DNA of 57,072 bases from an uncultured Blautia sp. (GTDB taxonomy: Bacteria > Bacillota > Clostridia > Lachnospirales > Lachnospiraceae). The position numbers were made by a program, and so were the translations under genes. Each line of letters opens with the position of its first letter. The stretch's first letter is position 1. Of the stretch, positions 51,357 through 57,072 are shown piece after piece. The stretch spans positions 1-57,072 of the forward strand of contig UQAX01000012.1 in the NCBI GenBank assembly GCA_900539145.1, written 5' to 3'. Under the pieces are notes generated by a model. That model saw nothing but the letters and a program-made list of their open reading frames with translations, ran no database searches and was not told where the DNA came from.

Positions 51357-53562
51357 AATAACTCTTATTATTATCGCTCTTGTAATACTCTTGCCTTCTC
51401 TGGCAATGATGGTTATAAGACCGCATTACATCAAGCAGCAAAGAGGTGCTGACGGATACAATTTTCCGTTTTCAGCATCTAACCTGCCGGATCTTCTGGT
51501 GGAAAGCAGCTATGTGCTTCACGCAGAGGAAATACAGGGTGAAAATCAGACAACAATGATGCCCTTTGACATCTTTTTCCCTTATGAAGACCATGGGGAT
51601 GGGGATGTTGATGAAGATGATTATTCTTATGACGAGCCTTGGCAATGGGCTGCTGACGTAACAAATGATATGTACGACGACTGGTCTTCTCGTTTTACAT
51701 TCCTTCGTCCTTATATTGAATACGAAGTTATAGATGCGCAAAGCAAAGAAATCATAGACAGCAACCGTGGTTCAGATAAAACAGAAAATTCTTTATCTGC
51801 CCTTTTATCTGATTACCAAAAAAATGGCGTCTTAGATGCAGATGATGACTATGCTTTTCTTGGTGCAATCGGCTATGGAGAAAACGGAAATATTAACTTT
51901 ACCAGTTTCATTTCCCATGAACAGACAAACACCTCACAAGTTTTAAATAAAAGCGCAAAGTCCAACCCGGCTTCTAATTATGATGAAGATTATGGTTATA
52001 ATAAAGAATTTCAAAAACCACAGAACCGGATTTACTATTTTGCCATGACAACAGAAAATTTAAAAGCGTTAAAAAGCGCAAATTCTAGTTTTATCCATCA
52101 AGTTAACTATTATACGGGAAATCACGAGGGTGATTTAGTTACTGTTCTGGCAACCCTGATGGGAATTGTAGCAATCGTTGCTTTGCTTCTTCCGTCTTTT
52201 AAATTTTTCACATGGAAAAAAGAGAAAATCTTTGCAGTTCCTTTTGAAATTGTATTTGCCGTGTCCTGTACGGTGCTTGTTCTGGCGCTGGCTGTGGCAT
52301 ATAACTCCGATAATCTCAGTCAGCAAGCAATCTACAATGTATTGACCAGTATCGGTTCTCCTGAGCTTCTTGCCAATACTTTGCAATATTTATGGGGATT
52401 ATTTGGTTGGATTGGCGTGTTTACTGTCTGCTACTGGACTGCCGGATGTGCCCGAAGAATTTTCGTTCTCGGACCGAAAACATATATAAAAGAAAGCGTT
52501 CTCGTTTATCGTATATATCCGTGGATGAAAAAACAAATAGAGAGAATAATTCAATCTCTCCTTCACGTTGACCTTCGCAGCGATACAAACAAAATTTTAA
52601 TCAAAGTTATTTTAATCAACTTTATTATTTTAGGTTTCATCAGTTTATTCTGGCTCTGGGGAATTGGCGTATTGATTGTTTACTCTGTTGTATTATTCTT
52701 CCTGCTGAGAAAATATTTAAGAAAAATCCAAGATCAGTACCGGCTTCTCTTAGAGGCAACCAATGAACTGGCAAAAGGCAACTTAAACGGTACAATTCCG
52801 GAAGATTTAGGTATCTTTGAACCATTCCGTGACGAAATCGGAAAAATTCAGACCGGATTTAAAAAAGCCGTAGATGAGGAAGTAAAGAGTACAAAAATGA
52901 AAACAGATTTAATTACCAATGTTTCTCATGACTTAAAAACTCCGCTTACTGCAATCATCACTTACGTTGACCTTTTGAAAAAAGAAGATTTATCAGAAGA
53001 AGACAGACGCAAATATACGGAAATACTGGATACAAAAGCAAACCGCTTAAAAATCTTAATTGAAGATTTATTTGAAGTCAGCAAGGCAACAAGCAAGACT
53101 GTCACCTTAAACATTATGGATGTGGATATTGTCAGTCTTATGCGTCAGGTGAAACTGGAGCTTCAAGATAAAATTGACGCAACAGACTTACTTTTCCGCT
53201 GGCAGCTTCCGGAAGAAAAGGTTATCCTGCCTCTGGATAGCCAAAGAACCTATCGTGTATTTGAAAACCTGATTGTAAACATTACAAAATACGCAATGCC
53301 TCGCACCAGAGTATATATTACTATGGAAAATACAGAAAATCATGTAAAAATCATTATGAAAAACATCTCTGCCACAGAGCTGAATTTCAATCCAAATGAA
53401 ATTACAGAGCGATTTGTACGAGGAGATGCGTCCAGAAATACAGAAGGAAGCGGGCTTGGTCTTGCCATTGCAAAAAGCTTTACAGAACTGCAGGGCGGAC
53501 GGCTGGATATTTCCACAGACGCTGACTTGTTCACTGCTGAGATAACTTTTCTAAAACAATAG
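51328..53562 (+). CDS. Membrane sensor histidine kinase
   Basis: A 744-residue kinase partner of the regulator. The first membrane helix is about 10-30; an external sensor region of about 230 residues with an acidic patch (EDHGDGDVDEDDYSYDEPW) and an unusual Asn/Ser-rich part follows; then several helices (about 270-460) and the kinase core: HAMP-like linker, H-box NVSHDLKTPLTAI (His about 533), FENLIVNITKYA (N-box), DAS and EGSGLGLAIAKSF. The TTG start is preceded by GGTGG. The multi-helix middle is larger than in common kinases. Confidence 0.93.
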   Translation: MDTKSKNYHKITLIIIALVILLPSLAMMVIRPHYIKQQRGADGYNFPFSASNLPDLLVESSYVLHAEEIQGENQTTMMPFDIFFPYEDHGDGDVDEDDYSYDEPWQWAADVTNDMYDDWSSRFTFLRPYIEYEVIDAQSKEIIDSNRGSDKTENSLSALLSDYQKNGVLDADDDYAFLGAIGYGENGNINFTSFISHEQTNTSQVLNKSAKSNPASNYDEDYGYNKEFQKPQNRIYYFAMTTENLKALKSANSSFIHQVNYYTGNHEGDLVTVLATLMGIVAIVALLLPSFKFFTWKKEKIFAVPFEIVFAVSCTVLVLALAVAYNSDNLSQQAIYNVLTSIGSPELLANTLQYLWGLFGWIGVFTVCYWTAGCARRIFVLGPKTYIKESVLVYRIYPWMKKQIERIIQSLLHVDLRSDTNKILIKVILINFIILGFISLFWLWGIGVLIVYSVVLFFLLRKYLRKIQDQYRLLLEATNELAKGNLNGTIPEDLGIFEPFRDEIGKIQTGFKKAVDEEVKSTKMKTDLITNVSHDLKTPLTAIITYVDLLKKEDLSEEDRRKYTEILDTKANRLKILIEDLFEVSKATSKTVTLNIMDVDIVSLMRQVKLELQDKIDATDLLFRWQLPEEKVILPLDSQRTYRVFENLIVNITKYAMPRTRVYITMENTENHVKIIMKNISATELNFNPNEITERFVRGDASRNTEGSGLGLAIAKSFTELQGGRLDISTDADLFTAEITFLKQ

Positions 53563-53715
53563 AAAGAGTTCTATTTGTAGAATTCTTTGCCTGCGGCGGA
53601 TTGCTTCTATAATTATAACAATGCTCCGCCGCAGTGCAACCCTAAAAATCTTTAATTTAATCATTACTAGCAGTTGAAAAATCTTTCCTTCCGGCTTATA
53701 ATAAAGAAAAAAGAA
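53563..53715. other. Downstream hairpin of the kinase operon
   Basis: A 10-bp stem CTGCGGCGGA/TCCGCCGCAG at 53591-53634 with a 24-nt loop; no clear T-tract. No gene. Confidence 0.5.
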
Positions 53716-53800
53716 CAACCGCCCACAAGTGGTTGACCTTTTAATCTATGGATTACCACCCAAGAGACTCGGCCAAAGTTCAACGGGTGGTTTTTCTATG
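53715..53800 (+). mobile_element. Possible IS200/IS605-like end remnant
   Basis: Short stem AACCGCCCACAAGTGGTT followed by a second hairpin ACCACCC...GGGTGGT with TTTTT (53754-53798). These paired subterminal hairpins resemble the ends of IS200/IS605 elements. No transposase remains, so it is an orphan end or a simple terminator. Confidence 0.4.
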
Positions 53801-53921
53801 CTTAGAACACTACTTACAAAACGTAAAAACGAATGTCAGTAATGCTAGAGGTCAGCCACCCTGCAACACGATTGTTCTTATACGATATTCTATCATTCTT
53901 TACATGAGTTTACAATTGGTT
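53801..53921. other. Gap before the hydrolase gene
   Basis: No gene and no clear regulatory element seen. Confidence 0.3.
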
Positions 53922-54440
53922 CTACAATATTTCTATCTGGCACATTTTCATTGCCTCTAAAGCATTTCTGTGACTTTCCGGTGATACCCCCGCACAGCAA
54001 TTTGCATCTACAAAAATCTCAGCCTCAGGAAGTGAAGATTTCAATATCATAGCATTGGAAATCACACAAATGTCTGTGCACAGTCCAACCAGCTCAATTC
54101 TTTCATACTGCCCTCTGGCGGCAATATGTGCCAGCTGTGTGCTTCCAAAAGAAGGTTTTTCCAAAATCATACAATCCTGTGTCAATTCCCAAAGCTGCGG
54201 AATAATCTCCCACCCCTTGCTTCCTTTTATGCAGTGAGCAATCGGAAGCTTCTTTCCTTCCTGAGTTTCCGAATAATTTTCCTGATGCGTATCCATAGTA
54301 AAAATAATATCTTTTCCACATTCCTTAGCAGATTTTACCTTAGAAACCACATTTTCCACAATATTTTGAGCTTCCTTTGTGCCTAAAGCTCCATCTACAA
54401 AATCTGTCTGCATATCCACAACTACTAATAATTCTCTCAT
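53922..54440 (-). CDS. Isochorismatase/nicotinamidase-family cysteine hydrolase
   Basis: A 172-residue cysteine hydrolase. Catalytic triad visible: Asp in VVDMQTDFVDGAL (about 9), Lys in ILEKPSFGST, Cys in LCTDICVISNA. C-terminal CCAGVSPESHRNALEA. Probably releases ammonia from nicotinamide or a similar amide. Operon with the Nudix gene (13-nt gap). A scrap of a related gene is at 1160-1243. Confidence 0.88.
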   Translation of the reverse strand: MRELLVVVDMQTDFVDGALGTKEAQNIVENVVSKVKSAKECGKDIIFTMDTHQENYSETQEGKKLPIAHCIKGSKGWEIIPQLWELTQDCMILEKPSFGSTQLAHIAARGQYERIELVGLCTDICVISNAMILKSSLPEAEIFVDANCCAGVSPESHRNALEAMKMCQIEIL

Positions 54441-54452
54441 TGCAAAGCCTCC

Positions 54453-54902
54453 TTAATATTTCTTCAAAATATGCTCTTCATCTGCTCCATAAAATAATTC
54501 GCTGATTTCTTCGGAATAAAACAATTCTAAATTATTCTCGAAATCATTTGCCAGCGGATATTCTGAAATTTTATCTGCCTTAGCCCAGAAAACCTCGCCT
54601 TCCTCAGAGGACTGCAATGTTCCTGAAAAACAATTTGTCTTGTAAAAGAACACCATACAGCGCACACCATCTTTAAACCATTCTTTCACTCCGCAAAGCT
54701 TTACATTCTTAATATCCAGCCCCGTTTCTTCTTTGATTTCCCGAATAACAGAAGGAACTAAAGCTTCTCCCTTTTCTACGTGTCCACCGGGAAATGCTAC
54801 TCCCGCCCAGTTTTTCTTTCTTCTATTCTGCAATAATACATTTCCATGATTGTCATAAATCATACAGATATTCATAAGCTCTGTCATTTCATTGGCGTAC
54901 AT
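54453..54902 (-). CDS. Nudix hydrolase
   Basis: A 149-residue MutT-like enzyme with the Nudix box GGHVEKGEALVPSVIREIKE followed by ETGL. It hydrolyses nucleoside diphosphate derivatives. It lies between the hydrolase and the CmpB-type membrane protein gene on the same strand, 4 nt from the latter. Confidence 0.92.
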   Translation of the reverse strand: MYANEMTELMNICMIYDNHGNVLLQNRRKKNWAGVAFPGGHVEKGEALVPSVIREIKEETGLDIKNVKLCGVKEWFKDGVRCMVFFYKTNCFSGTLQSSEEGEVFWAKADKISEYPLANDFENNLELFYSEEISELFYGADEEHILKKY

Positions 54903-54905
54903 TTC

Positions 54906-56219
54906 TTATCTTCCTCTCTTTGCGTTGGGATAAATCCTATCCATTCTCTCATCATCAAAACGCTCGTCCAAAATCTTTTCCAGATTATTTTTCGGAACAG
55001 GATTTTCTATTCTGTCATTATAGCGATAAAGGGCAAGAGCTGAAATCAACATATTGATTATCATAAATACAATCGCTGCCCACATAATAATTTTACCGCC
55101 TTTTTTCGGAAGCTTTTCAATCCAGCCGGAGAAAACAGGATACAAAATTTTCAGCCATACCACTGCTGCAATTCCCCAGAAGAAACAAAATAACAAGTTA
55201 ATACGTCCGCCCAAATTGAAAGGAATTTTGCTGTAATCCCAGAATACTGTTCCAAACACCAGCTCTGTAAACACACTGCAAATATATTCATAAGCGCCGC
55301 CTAAAACTGTTCCGTACAAGAAAATATAACGGTCACTTTTATCTTTATACTTATACAAAAATGCAGTGAGGCAAGCACAGCCAAGTCCCCATACAATACT
55401 GAAAGGTCCGTATACCACACTGCTTCGGCTCATCCATCTTCCGGCTGTAATGCGACAAAAAATCGTCTCTGTAATATCTCCCAGAAATGCTCCGATAAAA
55501 AACAGTCCTACAATTTTATAAAAACAACAGCCCTCTGCAAAGACCTTCGACTCTTTCTTATGTTCCTCAGTCTCAATAATGCGTTCCTTCTCAATATTCG
55601 GATATGCCTTTTCCATTCTGTGCTGCACTTTCTTCGTCAGTACATTCCCAAAATTCTCTGTAACGCCCTGCACATAGTCCACAAATTTATGCGTTTTAAT
55701 CGTATGCTTAATCTGAAGCACTGTTGTTACACAGCAAACAGTATCGACCAGCAAAATAACTCCGAAAACAATCTCTAAAATCAACAATATCTGTCCGGGA
55801 ATAAAGCTCATCAATTTTACCAGCAGGGGATTGATAAAACGCATACATATTACAGCGCTGACGCCAAAGAATATTAAATGAATAAAATTCAAATATCCTT
55901 GAAACTGAAAGCGTCTCTTGCTGTAATCCCACCATTTCCTGTTAAAAGCTTTTTCTAAAACAGCACCGGTCACTACAATAATGATAAACGCAATGACGCA
56001 GCCTCCCAAAAACAGGAAGAAAATCTTATTTGTCAGCTCCGGCAAAAAAATACAATAAGCAACTCCCATAATTCCGTAAATCGGACAAAGCGGAATATTT
56101 AGAAATCCCGTATTTACAAACCTTCTTCTGCGAAAGGCATTGGCAATGACTCCTGCACACCACCCGATAAAGGAATAGATATAAAAAATCCAAAATAATT
56201 CACTCCACGTATAAACCAT
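54906..56219 (-). CDS. Tandem ABC_trans_CmpB-type membrane protein
   Basis: A 437-residue membrane protein with two similar halves: the first FWIFYIYSFIGWCAGVIANA, NRKWWDYSKRRFQFQGYLN, and the second KIVGLFFIGAFLGDITETIF, GTVFWDYSKIPFNLGGRINL. Both contain the WDYS..FN/FQ.(R/G)...L pattern of the CmpB permease-like family. Single-domain versions exist, so this is a duplication/fusion. Function unknown. Confidence 0.85.
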   Translation of the reverse strand: MVYTWSELFWIFYIYSFIGWCAGVIANAFRRRRFVNTGFLNIPLCPIYGIMGVAYCIFLPELTNKIFFLFLGGCVIAFIIIVVTGAVLEKAFNRKWWDYSKRRFQFQGYLNFIHLIFFGVSAVICMRFINPLLVKLMSFIPGQILLILEIVFGVILLVDTVCCVTTVLQIKHTIKTHKFVDYVQGVTENFGNVLTKKVQHRMEKAYPNIEKERIIETEEHKKESKVFAEGCCFYKIVGLFFIGAFLGDITETIFCRITAGRWMSRSSVVYGPFSIVWGLGCACLTAFLYKYKDKSDRYIFLYGTVLGGAYEYICSVFTELVFGTVFWDYSKIPFNLGGRINLLFCFFWGIAAVVWLKILYPVFSGWIEKLPKKGGKIIMWAAIVFMIINMLISALALYRYNDRIENPVPKNNLEKILDERFDDERMDRIYPNAKRGR

Positions 56220-56291
56220 AAGCTCTCCTCTTTTGTGTTTATTTTATGGAACATACTATACCGAAATTATGGGGTAAATGCAAGTTTTCTG

Positions 56292-56945
56292 TCACAATTC
56301 ACATAAACAACATACCATGGCTTCATATCTCTCTGTTTTCTGTTCAATATCTTTTTCTGTGACACCATAATATCTATAAATGCTACTTGCTATTTTTTGA
56401 AGCTTTCTCATGTATTTATTCTCTCCGGTACATTGAATAGCTAAATGTTTATTTACCTTTTCTATGTTTATCTGTACGGAAGCATTTTCTGCACACTTGA
56501 TTTTATATACGTGGAAATCCATTGGAAAATCCTCCTCCGGAATTTCATTTACTCGCTCCGTCCATTCCTCATATTTGGCATGAAATTCTCTCCACTGATT
56601 TTCCTCTGCCTCTTTAGGATATTCCGGTTTCGGCAGTTCTTTTAAAAGCTCCGGTTTATACTTTTCAATCAAAGACTGCTTCAAATATTTTCGCTGTTCT
56701 AAATAGTCAAAATCATCGTTCTCGATTTCTTTTGCATGATATTTCTTTGTTATAAATACAATCATCTGCTCAATTGTATGAGGATTAGCCTGAATACGAT
56801 TTTCCAACCTCATCCGACGTATTGTATAAATAAGATGCTTCACACCCCTGACAAAACTTTTCCTTCCTTGGAAGCCTGCCACAAAAATACTTACAGGTCC
56901 TTCATCTCCTCCTATGATTGTTGCACTTTTTCTTCTACTCTTCAT
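56292..56945 (-). CDS. Protein of unknown function with N-terminal GGDEGP motif
   Basis: A 217-residue protein starting with a basic segment and IIGGDEGPVSIFVAG, similar to the GGADGPT motif seen in membrane decarboxylase beta subunits and in a group of uncharacterised Firmicutes proteins. The remainder is helical, rich in Lys/Glu and Tyr (KYKPELLKELPKPEYP, FHAKYEEWTERVNEIPEEDF) and has no membrane segment. A broad Lachnospiraceae orphan family is likely. Confidence 0.7.
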   Translation of the reverse strand: MKSRRKSATIIGGDEGPVSIFVAGFQGRKSFVRGVKHLIYTIRRMRLENRIQANPHTIEQMIVFITKKYHAKEIENDDFDYLEQRKYLKQSLIEKYKPELLKELPKPEYPKEAEENQWREFHAKYEEWTERVNEIPEEDFPMDFHVYKIKCAENASVQINIEKVNKHLAIQCTGENKYMRKLQKIASSIYRYYGVTEKDIEQKTERYEAMVCCLCEL

Positions 56946-57072
56946 AAAATACCCTCCTGCTTTGTCTCGGTAGTGTCAAAAACTACCTGTTTTTTATTGC
57001 TTAAATTATTTAAAAATCTTGATTTTATGGGAAGTTGCAAATAAAAAGAGCATTGACCTCCCTTTTCTGGTA
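56946..57072. other. Window end, upstream region of the last gene
   Basis: No further gene seen; contains the ribosome site and likely promoter region of the GGDEGP protein gene. Confidence 0.3.

Overview
The window looks like a chromosome segment of a spore-forming, Gram-positive Clostridia bacterium, most likely Lachnospiraceae (Blautia/Ruminococcus-like). The basis is AGGAGG-type ribosome sites before nearly every gene, moderately AT-rich DNA, TTG starts, and endospore genes (spoIIR, a gerA/gerB germinant-receptor pair, a sipL homologue, a spoIIID fragment). The species call is inference; no rRNA is present.

Region 1 (1-12.4 kb) is accessory and heavily rearranged. It starts inside a serine site-specific recombinase, then has a C-terminal scrap of a cysteine hydrolase, and a malate/2-hydroxyacid cassette (NAD malic enzyme, Ldh_2-family dehydrogenase, FadR-type GntR regulator with three operator-like repeats) flanked by two inverted copies of a 25-bp hairpin. 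Then follow a LacI regulator cut in half, an acetyltransferase fragment, a chimeric AlbA_2/helix-turn-helix ORF, a small integrative-element-type ORF, a three-gene cassette of unknown function with a GIY-YIG nuclease, a truncated SpoIIID, a decayed DUF3791/DUF3990 module and a SWIM zinc-finger protein. The island ends at a tRNA array.

Region 2 (12.4-16.8 kb) has seven minus-strand tRNAs (Pro-Gly-Arg-His-Gln-Lys-Leu in transcription order) behind one near-consensus promoter, then a compact minus-strand run: two YfcE-like phosphodiesterases, RdgB, a THUMP RNA methyltransferase, a rhodanese and an Asn-rich 59-aa protein.

Region 3 (16.9-34.4 kb) is core housekeeping, envelope and sporulation: a possible small RNA, DUF1700 membrane protein, aminotransferase, ABC exporter, ComEC-like metallo-hydrolase lipoprotein, trigger-factor-like lipoprotein, MurI, SpoIIR, a GerB-GerC fusion plus GerA, GntR regulator, IspE, SipL, PrcB-like lipoprotein, PlsC, and a broken DUF1016 (YhcG) nuclease gene with a 24-bp perfect palindrome at the break.

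Region 4 (34.4-47.1 kb) carries an AgcS-type amino-acid symporter, a GNAT-type toxin-antitoxin-like pair, MurF, Ddl, an L,D-transpeptidase, an aspartate aminotransferase, a Ca2+-type P-ATPase, an internally deleted PD-(D/E)XK protein and an MFS transporter.

Region 5 (47.1-57.1 kb) has a plus-strand operon (SAM methyltransferase, asparaginase, DUF1294, chorismate synthase), a two-component system with an acidic sensor domain, an IS200-like end or terminator, then minus-strand isochorismatase-family hydrolase, Nudix hydrolase, a tandem CmpB-type membrane protein and an unknown protein with a GGDEGP motif. The best candidate for an undescribed system is the 7.2-9.2 kb three-gene cassette.
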